This document shows, one piece after another, positions 17,592 through 26,848 of a stretch of 64,000 bases of DNA. Made by a program: the position numbers and the translations under genes. Source of the DNA: DASYTH01 sp045806965 (GTDB lineage Bacteria; Actinomycetota; Actinomycetes; Mycobacteriales; Pseudonocardiaceae); the NCBI GenBank assembly GCA_045806965.1, contig JBJMIG010000060.1:24613-88612 (forward strand). Reading direction: 5' to 3'. The notes below the pieces were generated by a model. That model saw nothing but the letters and a program-made list of their open reading frames with translations, ran no database searches and had not been told where the DNA came from. Within the stretch, counting starts at the first letter, position 1, and the number at the start of each line of letters is the position of its first letter.

Positions 17592-17822
17592 GTGACTGCC
17601 ACACTTGCCGGTGTGACCCGGTTCTGCGTGCGCTGCGGCCGACCGGACGGCCAGGGCGACCACACCGCGTGCGCGAGCCTGCGCGCCCGGCTCGAGCCGC
17701 CGAGATACTGCGCGCAGTGCGCCCGCCGGATGGTCGTCCAGGTGACTCCGGCCGGCTGGTCCGCGCGGTGCAGCCGGCACGGCGCGCACACCTCCGCCGA
17801 GCCTGCCGTGGGTACGGACTAG
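17592..17822 (+). CDS. bsaP: Biotin synthase auxiliary protein BsaP
   Basis: 76 residues with six cysteines: FCVRCGRPDG, HTACASLRARLEPPRYCAQCARR, MVVQVTPAGWSARCSRHG. This matches the small Cys-rich protein encoded directly after bioB in mycobacteria and relatives, described as an iron-sulfur accessory factor required for actinobacterial biotin synthase. The position 14 bp after bioB agrees. Start is uncertain: GTG 17592 (used) or GTG 17613, which would give 69 residues. The stop TAG at 17820-17822 forms part of the putative -10 element of the next gene. Confidence 0.8.
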   Translation: MTATLAGVTRFCVRCGRPDGQGDHTACASLRARLEPPRYCAQCARRMVVQVTPAGWSARCSRHGAHTSAEPAVGTD

Positions 17823-17825
17823 TCT
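17820..17825 (+). promoter_or_regulatory. Candidate -10 element of the DUF2567 gene, overlapping the bsaP stop codon
   Basis: TAGTCT, 7 nt before the GTG at 17833. Its first three bases are the bsaP stop codon. Confidence 0.4.
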
Positions 17826-17832
17826 TCACCGA

Positions 17833-18438
17833 GTGCCCAACGCTTCGGACGAGCCGCCCACGGCCACCGCCGAGCAACTCCTCCCGCCGGGTTATCCCTG
17901 GCCTCGGCCGCGCTCCCGGGTGCTGGTGAAGCCGGACCTGCTGCCCGCGGCGGCCATCCTGGTGCTGGTCGCGGTGCTCGGCCTCGCGGTCGGCTGGCTC
18001 TGGTCGCGGCTGGCCCCGCCGCAGCAGGTGCGGGTACTGCCCGACCGGCAGGTGCCGCTGCCGATCGAGAGCTATCACCGGTTCGACGACCTGGGCATCT
18101 TCGTGTTTCTCTGCCTGGGCGCCGGGCTGTGTACCGGCCTGGGCGTGTGGCTGCTGCGCGAGCGGCGCGGCCCGGTGTTGCTGGTCGCGGCGGTGCTCGG
18201 CTCGCTGGCCGCGGCCTGGCTGGCCGCGAAGGTCGGGCTGGCCCTGGCACACGCCCGGTACCCGCAGCCGCAGGCGCCGAAGCTGGGCGACGTGGTGGCC
18301 AAGGCGCCGGTGCTCGAGTCGTGGTGGGCGATCGTCGCCTGGCCGTTGACCGCCGCGCTGGTCTACGGCGTGATGTCCGCCTGGAACGGCCTTGACGACC
18401 TTGGCAGGCGGCCGGTCTGGCCGGTCAGTTCTGGCTGA
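17833..18438 (+). CDS. DUF2567 membrane protein
   Basis: 201 residues with about four hydrophobic segments (LLPAAAILVLVAVLGLAVGWLW, LGIFVFLCLGAGLCTGLGVWLL, VLLVAAVLGSLAAAWLAAKVGLALA, WWAIVAWPLTAALVYGVM). The segment between the first two contains LPDRQVPLPIESYHRF. The pattern fits the DUF2567 family, conserved near biotin genes in actinobacteria and of unknown function. The 3' end overlaps the convergent LON-domain gene by 14 bp. Confidence 0.82.
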   Translation: MPNASDEPPTATAEQLLPPGYPWPRPRSRVLVKPDLLPAAAILVLVAVLGLAVGWLWSRLAPPQQVRVLPDRQVPLPIESYHRFDDLGIFVFLCLGAGLCTGLGVWLLRERRGPVLLVAAVLGSLAAAWLAAKVGLALAHARYPQPQAPKLGDVVAKAPVLESWWAIVAWPLTAALVYGVMSAWNGLDDLGRRPVWPVSSG

Positions 18439-19114
18439 AGTCGGTCTGAAAGTCGGCCGGGGGGGCCGGCACGGCACGCAGCGTGGCCAGGATGCCGGCC
18501 TCGCGGTTCAGCATCTTGCGCACCAGCCGTAGCCGGTGCAGCGGCCGGACCTCCTCGAGCAGGCGCTGCCGGTCGTCGATGGTGAGCAGGCAGTCCGATG
18601 CGAGCAGGTGGGCGAGGCCGGCGGCGTCGGTGTCCTCTGGCGGTTCGGTCCAGTCGTCGCGCTGCCAGGCGGCGTGGCAGTACCGGCGATGAGCCGACCG
18701 CGCACCGCTCTGCAACATGCGCACCGCTTCCTCGCCGACGCCAGGACTCTCCGCGTCCGGTACCCATTCGACCGCGCCGACCAGGTAGGGCGCGGCGGTC
18801 GCGTCCACGGCGAGCAACCGGAACCGCCGCTCGCCGGAGGAGATGATGTCGAAGCGCCCGTCCGGCAAGCGCTTCGCCTGACGCAGCAGCGCCGAGCAGC
18901 CGTAGGCCCGCAGTTGGTCCAGCGAGGTGACCTCGATGTCCAGTGAGGGACGCAGGGCCACCACGCCGAACCGCTTGCCCGGCACCACGCCGGTGACCAG
19001 GTCGACGGTGAGCTGCCGGTAGCGCGGCTCGAAGATGTGCAACGGCAGGTGCCCGCCCGGTAACAAGACCGCCTGCAGGGGGAACAGCGGGAGGGACTCT
19101 GCCACGGCCTCCAA
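18425..19114 (-). CDS. LON substrate-binding-domain protein (no protease domain)
   Basis: 229 residues consisting of the N-terminal domain of Lon proteases (LPLFPLQAVLLPGGHLPLHIFEPRYRQLT at residues 8-36). Neither an AAA+ ATPase nor a Ser-Lys protease domain follows. Such stand-alone proteins are common in actinobacteria and cyanobacteria; their role is unknown, possibly substrate recruitment. The start could be the ATG at 19114 or the GTG four codons in. Confidence 0.88.
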   Translation of the reverse strand: MEAVAESLPLFPLQAVLLPGGHLPLHIFEPRYRQLTVDLVTGVVPGKRFGVVALRPSLDIEVTSLDQLRAYGCSALLRQAKRLPDGRFDIISSGERRFRLLAVDATAAPYLVGAVEWVPDAESPGVGEEAVRMLQSGARSAHRRYCHAAWQRDDWTEPPEDTDAAGLAHLLASDCLLTIDDRQRLLEEVRPLHRLRLVRKMLNREAGILATLRAVPAPPADFQTDFSQN

Positions 19115-19129
19115 ACTATTACGCCGGGT

Positions 19130-19837
19130 TCAAGATCGCTCCCCGGTTTGCGGCGGGCGCAGTACCGCGAACGGATCCGTGACCGCCATGCTGCGCTCGA
19201 CGAAGGAGAACAGCGCCGCCGGCCGGCCGCCGGCCCGGCCGGGCTGCGCGGTCGCCCCGGTCGCCTCGAGCAGGCCGCGCCGGGACAGCACCCGTTGCAG
19301 GTTCGTCGCGGACACCCGGTAGCCGAGCGCGGCGGAGTAGAGCCCGCGCAGCGCCGAGATGGTGAACTCCGGCGGAGCGAGTGCGAAGCCGATGTTCGTG
19401 TAGGAGAGTTTGGCCCGCAACCGGTCTCTCGCTCGACGCACGATTGACTCGTGGTCAAAGGCGGTGTGGGGCAGTTCCTCGACCGAGTGCCACCTGGTGT
19501 CGCCCGGCACAACCGGGTCGTTGTCCGCCGGCACCAGTCCGAGGAACGCGGTGGCGACCACCCGGGGGCCGGGCACCCGGTCCGGCGCGCTGAACACCGC
19601 GAGCTGCTCGACGTGCGACAACTGCCGCACATCGACCTTCTCCGCCAGTTGCCGCTTGATCGACTGCTCGACGTCCTCGTCCGGCCGGAGCCGTCCGCCG
19701 GGAAGTGACCAGCGGTGCGCGTGCGGTTCCAGGCCGCGTTCCCAGAGCAGGACCCGCAGTGATTCGGCTCTCACCTGGAGCACGGCGGCCAGCACTTCGT
19801 GCTCGATCGCGGGAGGGGCGGTGGTAGCATCGGTCAT
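19130..19837 (-). CDS. nrtR: NrtR-type Nudix-domain regulator of NAD synthesis
   Basis: 235 residues: Nudix domain (residues 10-145) plus a C-terminal winged helix (FTISALRGLYSAALGYRVSATNLQRVLSRRGLLE). The Nudix box GGRLRPDEDVEQSIKRQLAEK departs from the catalytic consensus (Gln and Lys replace key Glu residues), as expected of NrtR, which binds ADP-ribose rather than hydrolysing it. It faces nadABC across a 65-bp gap containing a palindrome. Known NrtR proteins repress NAD genes and are released by ADP-ribose; that this one controls nadABC is inferred. Confidence 0.85.
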   Translation of the reverse strand: MTDATTAPPAIEHEVLAAVLQVRAESLRVLLWERGLEPHAHRWSLPGGRLRPDEDVEQSIKRQLAEKVDVRQLSHVEQLAVFSAPDRVPGPRVVATAFLGLVPADNDPVVPGDTRWHSVEELPHTAFDHESIVRRARDRLRAKLSYTNIGFALAPPEFTISALRGLYSAALGYRVSATNLQRVLSRRGLLEATGATAQPGRAGGRPAALFSFVERSMAVTDPFAVLRPPQTGERS

Positions 19838-19860
19838 GTTTTCGACCCTAAGGCGAAAAC
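19838..19860. promoter_or_regulatory. Probable NrtR operator
   Basis: Perfect inverted repeat GTTTTCG (19838-19844) and CGAAAAC (19854-19860) separated by 9 bp, immediately before the nrtR start and 42 bp before nadA. A repressor here could cover both divergent promoters. AT-rich half-sites stand out from the surroundings. Confidence 0.65.
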
Positions 19861-19902
19861 CTCGGGGCGGACGACGACAAGCGAGTGAACACGGAGGAAG
19901 CC

Positions 19903-20921
<1,019 letters not shown>

Positions 20922-20925
<4 letters not shown>

Positions 20926-22541
20926 CCGACTGGGACGCCCGGGCCGACCTGGTCGTCGTCGGCAGCGGCGTGGCCGGGCTGACCGCCGCGCTCGCCGCAC
21001 GGGCCCGGGGGCTGCGGGTGCTCGTGGTGACCAAGGCGGTGGCCGAGGACGGCAACACCCGCTGGGCGCAGGGCGGCGTCGCCGTGGTGCTGCCCGGCGA
21101 GCACGACCCGGGCGACACCGTGGCCCGGCACGCGGACGACACGATGATCGCCGGCGCCGGTCTGGCCGACCAGGCGGCCGTGTCGGCGATCATCGCGGGC
21201 GGTCCGGAGGCCGTCGCCCACCTGCGACGGCTGGGCGCCACCTTCGACCGCGAGGCGAACGGGCACCTGGCCCGGACCCGCGAGGGCGGGCACAGCGCGT
21301 TCCGCGTGGTGCATGCCGGCGGCGACGCGACCGGAGCCGAGGTGGAGCGTGCGCTGGTGGCCGCGGCCCGGGACGGCCGGGTGCCGATGCTGGAGCGGCA
21401 CATCGCGGTCGACCTCCTGCGTACCCCGTTCGGCGCGATCGCCGGGCTGCTGGTGCTGGACCCGTCCGGGCGACCCGGCCTGATCAGCGCGCCGGCGGTG
21501 CTGCTCGCCACCGGCGGGCTCGGCCAGCTCTACCAGGCCACGTCCAACCCCGACGTGGCTACCGCGGATGGCGTCGCGCTGGCGCTGCGGGCCGGCGCCC
21601 CGGTCGCCGACCTCGAGTTCGTGCAGTTCCACCCGACCGTGCTCTACACCGGGGCCGGGGCGCGCGGGCGCTGCCCGCTGGTCACCGAGGCGGTGCGCGG
21701 CGAGGGCGCGGTGCTGGTGGACGCCACCGGCGCGCGGGTGATGGCCGGCGTGCACCCGCTGGCGGACCTGGCCCCGCGCGACGTGGTGGCCGCCGCGATC
21801 ACCCGCCGAATCGCCACCGCACCGGGCGGGGTGGACGACCACGTGTTCCTCGACGCCACCCACCTCGACGCGGAGACGTTTCGGCGCCGGTTCCCCACCG
21901 TGCTGGCCGCGTGCCTCGCGGTCGGCGTCGATCCGACCGAGACGCCGATCCCGGTCGCTCCGGCGGCCCACTTCGCCTGCGGCGGTGTGCTGTCCACGGT
22001 GGCCGGAAGGACGGCGGTGACCGGGCTCTACGCCGCCGGGGAGGTGGCCCGCACCGGCCTGCACGGCGCCAACCGGTTGGCTTCCAACAGCCTGCTCGAG
22101 GGCCTTGTGGTCGGCGCGCGGGCCGCCGGCGCGGTGGCGCACGACCTGGCCGCCGGCTTGCTCGCCGATCCCAGGACGGCGTCGCCGGCCGCGCTTCCCG
22201 TCGTCGCGGTCGCCGAACGCGACGTGCTGCAGCGGGTGATGAGCCGCTACGCGGCGATCGGCCGCGATGCCGAAGGCCTCGCCCTGGTCGGCTCGGTGCT
22301 CGATGTGTCCACAACAGATCGTCCACTTGAGACGTACGAGGCGGTCGAGGACGCCGCCCTCACCCTCACCGCGCGCGCCCTGCTCGCCGCCGCCGTCGAG
22401 CGCACCGAATCGCGCGGCTGCCACGTGCGCACCGATTTCCCCACCCCGCAGGCGGACTGGCAACGCAGCCTGCGGGTCCGCCTCACCCCATCCGGCCACC
22501 CGGTCCTCGCCGGCCCCACTCTCGCCAGGAGCGCGGCATGA
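20922..22541 (+). CDS. nadB: L-aspartate oxidase
   Basis: FAD enzyme producing iminoaspartate for NadA. 539 residues from the ATG overlapping the nadA stop. N-terminal FAD-binding VVVGSGVAGLTAALAAR, NTRWAQGGVAVV, the active-site region FVQFHPTVLY, and HGANRLASNSLLEGLVVG for flavin contact are present. The C-terminal helical domain ends in LRVRLTPSGHPVLAGPTL. The longer upstream frame is a shadow over nadA. Confidence 0.95.
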
Positions 22542-22639
22542 TCAATCCCAACCGCGCAACCCCCACCGCCCCAACAAGAAGCGACCCGACAACGGCCGGC
22601 CCCACAAGAAGCGCTCCACCGTCAAATGCCCCCACGGCA

Positions 22640-22696
22640 AGCCCCCACCCTTCCCGGGGGGCGACCCCGGTGCCAGTTTATCGGGGGGTGGGGGCT
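22640..22696 (+). other. Hairpin-forming junction between nadB and nadC
   Basis: Perfect 11-bp inverted repeat AGCCCCCACCC (22640-22650) and GGGTGGGGGCT (22686-22696). Just upstream is an imperfect direct repeat, CCCCAACAAGAAGCG near 22567 and CCCCACAAGAAGCG near 22597. The translated frame through here is low-complexity, so this 200-bp stretch is more likely intercistronic than coding. Confidence 0.55.
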
Positions 22697-22738
22697 GGGG
22701 GGAGTGATCGCGGGGAGCTGTGGACAGGTTCTGCGGCC

Positions 22739-23581
22739 GTGCACAATCTGGCCGGGGAGGTTGACCGGGTGGTCCGCGCCGCACTCGAGGAGGATCTCCG
22801 CTACGGGCCGGACGCCACGACGCTGGCCACCGTGCCGGCGGACGCGGTGGCGGTCGCCGAACTGACGCCGCGTTCGGCGGGCACGGTCGCCGGGGCGGGA
22901 CTGGCGCGCGCCGTGTTCGAGACCGTGCTCGGCGACGACCTGTCCGTGCCGCACCAGGCGGCGGACGGTTCGGCCGCCGTGCCCGGTGAGCCGGTGCTGG
23001 TGGTGCGCGGCCCGGTGCGCGGGCTGCTGACCGCGGAACGCGCCGCGCTCAACCTGATCTGCCACCTCTCCGGCGTGGCCACCGCGACCGCGGCGTGGGT
23101 GGCCGCCGTCGCGGGCACGGGTTGCCAGGTCCGGGACACCCGCAAGACGCTGCCCGGCCTGCGCGCGCTGGAAAAGTATGCGGTTCGCTGCGGCGGCGGG
23201 GTGAACCACCGGCTCGGCCTCGGCGACGCGATCCTGATCAAGGACAACCATGTGTTGGCCGCCGGCTCGGTGCGCGCGGCCCTGGCCGCCGCCCGGGCGT
23301 ACGCCCCGGACCTGCCGTGTGAGGTCGAGGTGGACACTCTCGACCAACTCGATGAGGCCCTCGCCGAGCAGGCCGAGCTGGTGCTGCTGGACAACTTCAG
23401 TCCGGAGCAGTGCGCCGAAGCGGTGCGCCGCAGGCAGCGAACCGGCACGCTGCTCGAGGCCTCCGGCGGCCTCACGCTCGACGTGGCCCGGGCCTATGCC
23501 GACACCGGGGTGGACTATCTCGCGGTCGGCGCGCTCACCCACTCCGCGCCGGCCCTCGACCTGGGTATGGACCTGCGCTGA
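22739..23581 (+). CDS. nadC: Nicotinate-nucleotide pyrophosphorylase (quinolinate phosphoribosyltransferase)
   Basis: Converts quinolinate and PRPP to nicotinate mononucleotide. From the GTG at 22739 the protein is 280 residues, the family's length. Blocks: ALEEDLRYGPDATT, NLICHLSGVATAT, RDTRKTLPGLRALEKYAVRCGGG and HRLGLGDAILIKDNH. An ATG at 22538 overlapping the nadB stop would add 67 low-complexity residues (Pro/Ser/Thr-rich) without family support; coupling makes it possible but I prefer the shorter form. Confidence 0.9.
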   Translation: MHNLAGEVDRVVRAALEEDLRYGPDATTLATVPADAVAVAELTPRSAGTVAGAGLARAVFETVLGDDLSVPHQAADGSAAVPGEPVLVVRGPVRGLLTAERAALNLICHLSGVATATAAWVAAVAGTGCQVRDTRKTLPGLRALEKYAVRCGGGVNHRLGLGDAILIKDNHVLAAGSVRAALAAARAYAPDLPCEVEVDTLDQLDEALAEQAELVLLDNFSPEQCAEAVRRRQRTGTLLEASGGLTLDVARAYADTGVDYLAVGALTHSAPALDLGMDLR

Positions 23582-23628
23582 CGGCTGGCCGCCACGAGCC
23601 GCACGGCCCGGCGTGTGCGGGTACTTAC

Positions 23629-23666
23629 CGTATGTATAGACACCGTGTATACACGCCGTGTATTGT
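23629..23666 (+). promoter_or_regulatory. Promoter with operator palindrome in the spacer, leaderless
   Basis: TAGACA (23637-23642), 18-bp spacer, TATTGT (23661-23666), then the ATG at 23673, which fits a leaderless start. The spacer holds the perfect palindrome GTGTATACAC (23645-23654), and CCGTGTAT occurs twice 13 bp apart (23643, 23656) with a related CCGTATGTAT at 23629. The block is AT-rich against its surroundings. A repressor, or a MerR-like activator, binding here is likely; no candidate gene is adjacent. Confidence 0.6.
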
Positions 23667-23672
23667 CCTCGC

Positions 23673-24665
23673 ATGATCAAGCTGACGGCTGCTGTGCTGG
23701 CCGCGGTTCTGGGGGCCACGGCGTGTTCGGCGGCCGGCTCGGAACCGACGGTGCCCGACCTCGCGGCCCGGGGGACCACGATGACCTCGGCCAAACTCAC
23801 CAGGCAGGACCTCACCAACAAGGTCAGCCTCGCCGCCAAGGTGACCATGAACCCGGTGTTCGGACTGGTGGCACCGGTCGACGGCCAGGTGCGGTTCGTG
23901 GACGTCAAGCCGCCGGCGCGCACCCCGACGAAGCCGACGAAGGTGGCCACCGTCGCCGGCAAGGCGGTGGAGATCCCGGCCGACGCGACCATGGCCGGCC
24001 GGCTGGTCGACGACAAGTCCACGGTCACCGCGGGAATGCCGGTCGTGTCCGCGAAGTATGCCGGTTACGGCGTCGTGGCCGACATCGACGGCGCCGACGC
24101 CTACAAACTGGCCGGCGCGCTCAGTTCGGTGCGGGCACAGGTGAAGAACGGGCCCGGGCCGTTCCCGTGCGCCGTGCTCGGCACGATCGCCGCCCTACCG
24201 GCCGGCACTGTTCCCGAGCCGCCGGCCGCCACGCCGCCCCCGGATGCCGGACAGGGTCAACCGGGCCAGGCGACCCCACCGGCCCCACCGCCGCCCGGCC
24301 CGGCACCGGATGCCAACCGGGGCAAGGAAGGCGGGTCGGAACCGACCGGGCTGAGGCTGGTCTGTACCGCGCCGGACGGGGTCAAGCTGATCAATGGTGC
24401 GGCCGCGACGCTCGAGGTGATCACCGAGCAGGTCGCCGCGGCGCTGGTGGCGCCGGTCGAGGCGGTGGCCGGGCGACAGGGCGCCGGCAAGGTCGACGTG
24501 GTCGGCCCGGACGGTGTGCGGCAGACCAAGGACGTGACGCTTGGGCTCACCGACGGGCGGGTGGTACAGATCAAATCCGGGCTGACCGGCGACGAGACGC
24601 TCGCCATCCCCGGCCCGAACCTGCCGGAGGCCCCGGCCGGGCCGGACGGCGCCGGCAAGCGATGA
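23673..24665 (+). CDS. MacA/HlyD-like efflux adaptor lipoprotein
   Basis: 330 residues from ATG 23673. Lipoprotein signal MIKLTAAVLAAVLGATACSAA with lipobox ATAC. The body has short beta-rich blocks typical of periplasmic adaptor subunits (FGLVAPVDGQVRFVDV; LVAPVEAVAGRQGAGKVDVVGPDG; DVTLGLTDGRVVQIKSGLTGDE), interrupted by a Pro-rich stretch (residues about 175-220). With the following ATPase and FtsX-like permease it forms a MacAB-type unit; in monoderm bacteria such adaptors sit outside the membrane. Starting at the TTG/ATG further upstream is unlikely because the promoter lies there. Confidence 0.75.
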   Translation: MIKLTAAVLAAVLGATACSAAGSEPTVPDLAARGTTMTSAKLTRQDLTNKVSLAAKVTMNPVFGLVAPVDGQVRFVDVKPPARTPTKPTKVATVAGKAVEIPADATMAGRLVDDKSTVTAGMPVVSAKYAGYGVVADIDGADAYKLAGALSSVRAQVKNGPGPFPCAVLGTIAALPAGTVPEPPAATPPPDAGQGQPGQATPPAPPPPGPAPDANRGKEGGSEPTGLRLVCTAPDGVKLINGAAATLEVITEQVAAALVAPVEAVAGRQGAGKVDVVGPDGVRQTKDVTLGLTDGRVVQIKSGLTGDETLAIPGPNLPEAPAGPDGAGKR

Positions 24666-25360
24666 CCCCGCTGATCGAGCTGACCGGGATCAGCAAGACG
24701 CTCAAGGGACAGGGCGCGCCCAGGACCGTGCTGTCCAGCCTGGATCTCACCCTGCACAGTGGCGAGAGCATGGCCATCCTCGGCCGCTCCGGCTCCGGCA
24801 AGAGCACGCTGCTCAGCCTGGTCGGGCTGTTCGACCGGCCGGACGACGGCCGCTATCTGTTCTGCGGCAACGACATCAGCCGGATCTCGGAGCGGGGCGC
24901 GGCCCGGCTGCGCAGCGCCGAGTTCGGGTTCGTGTTCCAGCGCTTCTTTCTGCTCAAGCACCTGACCGCGGCGCAGAACGTGGCCATGGCGCTGGTCAAC
25001 GGTCAGGGCTGGTTGCCGCGCCGCCAGCGAAGGGCGCGCATCATGGCCGCGCTGGACCTGGTCGGCATCGCCCAGCTGGCCAGGCACAAGCCGCCTCGGC
25101 TCTCCGGCGGGGAGCAGCAGCGGGTGGCCATCGCGCGGGCTCTGGTCCGCGAGCCGCGCGTGCTGCTTGCCGACGAGCCGACCGGTGCACTGGACACCGA
25201 GACCGGCAACGTTGTGGTGGACGCGTTGCACGCCACCACGTCCCGCGGCTGCGGGCTGATCCTGGTCACCCACGACCATGACCACGCCGCCCGGATGGGC
25301 ACGGTGCTGCGCCTGGCCGACGGCGTGCTGTCCAGCGCACACCTCGGAGCGTCCGCGTGA
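24662..25360 (+). CDS. ABC transporter ATP-binding protein, MacB/LolD type
   Basis: 232 residues. Walker A GRSGSGKST, signature LSGGEQQRVAIARAL, Walker B LLADEPTGALD and LVTHDHDHAARM are complete. LSGGEQQR with DEPTGALD is typical of the MacB/LolD/FtsE branch that works with FtsX-like permeases. Starts at an ATG overlapping the adaptor stop by 4 bp and overlaps the permease start by 4 bp. Confidence 0.93.
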   Translation: MTPLIELTGISKTLKGQGAPRTVLSSLDLTLHSGESMAILGRSGSGKSTLLSLVGLFDRPDDGRYLFCGNDISRISERGAARLRSAEFGFVFQRFFLLKHLTAAQNVAMALVNGQGWLPRRQRRARIMAALDLVGIAQLARHKPPRLSGGEQQRVAIARALVREPRVLLADEPTGALDTETGNVVVDALHATTSRGCGLILVTHDHDHAARMGTVLRLADGVLSSAHLGASA

Positions 25361-26649
25361 TCCGGCTGTCCGGCCGCGCGCGGTCCGCGCTTGTGATTGG
25401 CGGGCAAGGGATTCGCGCGAGGAAGCTGCGCACCCTGCTGTCCATGCTGAGCCTGTTCCTCGGGGTGCTGGCGGTGGTGACCGTGCAGGCCGGGGCCGAG
25501 ATCACCAAGCGCGCGTTGCTCGCCGACGTCGAGCTGACCCAGGGTCGGGACGGCACCGTGCAGGTGTATCTGCCGGCGCATCCACAGACCGTCTCGGTGG
25601 TGCTGGACACGTTGCGGGACGTGCCGGACGCGGTTGCCGAGGTCGAGGTGCAGGTGATCGTCGGCGAGCCCGGTGTGACTCCGGTCAACCCCGGCGGCAT
25701 GCCGCTGAACCAGGCCGGCGGGGGGGCGTACTACTGCGACAACCGCGGCGCCTGCTTCTCCGGTCCGGACCCGTCCAAGGAGGTGAAGCCCGCCGGCGCC
25801 GCGGTGGAGTTGCGACTGGTCGGCCTGATCGGCGACGTGCGTCAGTTCCGCCCGTTCCCGACCGACGCGGGTCGGTGGGTGGACTTCGCCGGGCCGCCCG
25901 CGCTGGCGCCGTGGATCGTGCTCAACCGGGAGGCGGCCAAGGGCCTTACCCAGCACCGGCTTCCGGCCGAGATGCACCTCGACGGTGTGCCGGTCAACCC
26001 CACTCCGCGGATCGCGGGCGTGGTGCACGACGGGGGCAGCGCCCCCACCGCCTACGTACGCGCGGACGAGATCCTGAACTGGGTCTCCGCCGGGTCGAAC
26101 CCGCCAAGCGTCCAGGTGCTGCTTGGCCCCGGCGCTCGCGGCATCGAGAAGATTCTGCGCGCCCGCCTCGTTGGCGCCGGTGTGCCGATGGACGAGGCGT
26201 TCAGCCGCACGATCGACTGGAAGGAGCAGTACTCGGACAACCTCGCGCTGCTCCAGATGATCTTCCTGGGCATGGCCGGGCTGGTGTTGCTGATCGGTGT
26301 CGCGGGCATCCTCAACGTCGGCCTCGCCACGATCGGCGAGCGGGTCGAGGAGTTCGCGCTGCGGCGCGCGGTCGGCACCCCGCGCCTGCTCCTCGCCGGC
26401 ATCGTGCTGTCCGAGACGTTGATCATCGGACTGCTCACCGCTCTCGCCGCGATCGGCACCGGGGTCGCCGGGCTGAATGTCCTCGGCCAGTACCTCAGCG
26501 ACGCGCAACCCTTCCTGAGCGACGTGACCTTTCCGTGGCAGGCCGGCGTGGCGGGGGTGATCGCCGGTCTCGCCGCCGGCATCCTCGGCGGCCTCATCCC
26601 GGCGCTGCGCGCTGCCCGCATCCCCATCGCCACCGTCATGCGCGCCTAA
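25357..26649 (+). CDS. ABC transporter permease, MacB/FtsX type
   Basis: 430 residues. One N-terminal membrane helix (RTLLSMLSLFLGVLAVVTVQAGAEI), a large extracytoplasmic domain (about residues 50-285), then three C-terminal helices (MIFLGMAGLVLLIGVAGILNVG, LLAGIVLSETLIIGLLTALAAIGTGVAGL, AGVAGVIAGLAAGILGGLIPALRAARI). GERVEEFALRRAVGTPR is the FtsX-like cytoplasmic loop. Such systems export peptides, antibiotics or lipids; the cargo here is unknown. Family A repeats begin 5 bp after the stop. Confidence 0.9.
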   Translation: MIRLSGRARSALVIGGQGIRARKLRTLLSMLSLFLGVLAVVTVQAGAEITKRALLADVELTQGRDGTVQVYLPAHPQTVSVVLDTLRDVPDAVAEVEVQVIVGEPGVTPVNPGGMPLNQAGGGAYYCDNRGACFSGPDPSKEVKPAGAAVELRLVGLIGDVRQFRPFPTDAGRWVDFAGPPALAPWIVLNREAAKGLTQHRLPAEMHLDGVPVNPTPRIAGVVHDGGSAPTAYVRADEILNWVSAGSNPPSVQVLLGPGARGIEKILRARLVGAGVPMDEAFSRTIDWKEQYSDNLALLQMIFLGMAGLVLLIGVAGILNVGLATIGERVEEFALRRAVGTPRLLLAGIVLSETLIIGLLTALAAIGTGVAGLNVLGQYLSDAQPFLSDVTFPWQAGVAGVIAGLAAGILGGLIPALRAARIPIATVMRA

Positions 26650-26654
26650 CTCGC

Positions 26655-26716
26655 GCGAGTCTCGCGCTCAGGCACGCGAGTCTCGCGCTCAGGCAAGTGA
26701 GTTATGCGCTCAGGCA
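26655..26716 (+). repeat. Family A tandem repeat, three units
   Basis: Units at 26655, 26676 and 26697 (period 21 bp). The first two are identical, GCGAGTCTCGCGCTCAGGCA; the third is GTGAGTTATGCGCTCAGGCA. Starts just after the permease stop codon, pointing in the + orientation of the family. Confidence 0.92.
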
Positions 26717-26762
26717 AGAGGAGCGTCCCCCCGGGTGTTGCCCGAGCGTGCCGCAGCCGTGC

Positions 26763-26816
26763 AGCGCAATGTCACCTTCATGCGGTGCTAAACGCGGAAT
26801 GTCACCTTGCGCCGTA
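26763..26816. repeat. Family B repeats, two copies
   Basis: AGCGCAATGTCACCTTCATG (from 26763) and CGCGGAATGTCACCTTGCGC (from 26793), 30 bp apart. Both carry the core AATGTCACCTT seen at 36703-36729 and 47449-47523. They fill the rest of the 199-bp gap 26650-26848, in which no gene is seen. Confidence 0.85.
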
Positions 26817-26848
26817 CACGCTGGGCGTGCTGTGGGTGGGCGCGCGGC

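Noticed and set aside
15304..18477. 1057-residue reverse-strand frame across the biotin genes
   Set aside because: Arg/Ala/Gln-rich antisense shadow of bioD, bioB, bsaP and DUF2567.
24121..25342. Reverse-strand frame over the MacA/MacB genes
   Set aside because: Shadow of genes with complete ABC motifs on the + strand.
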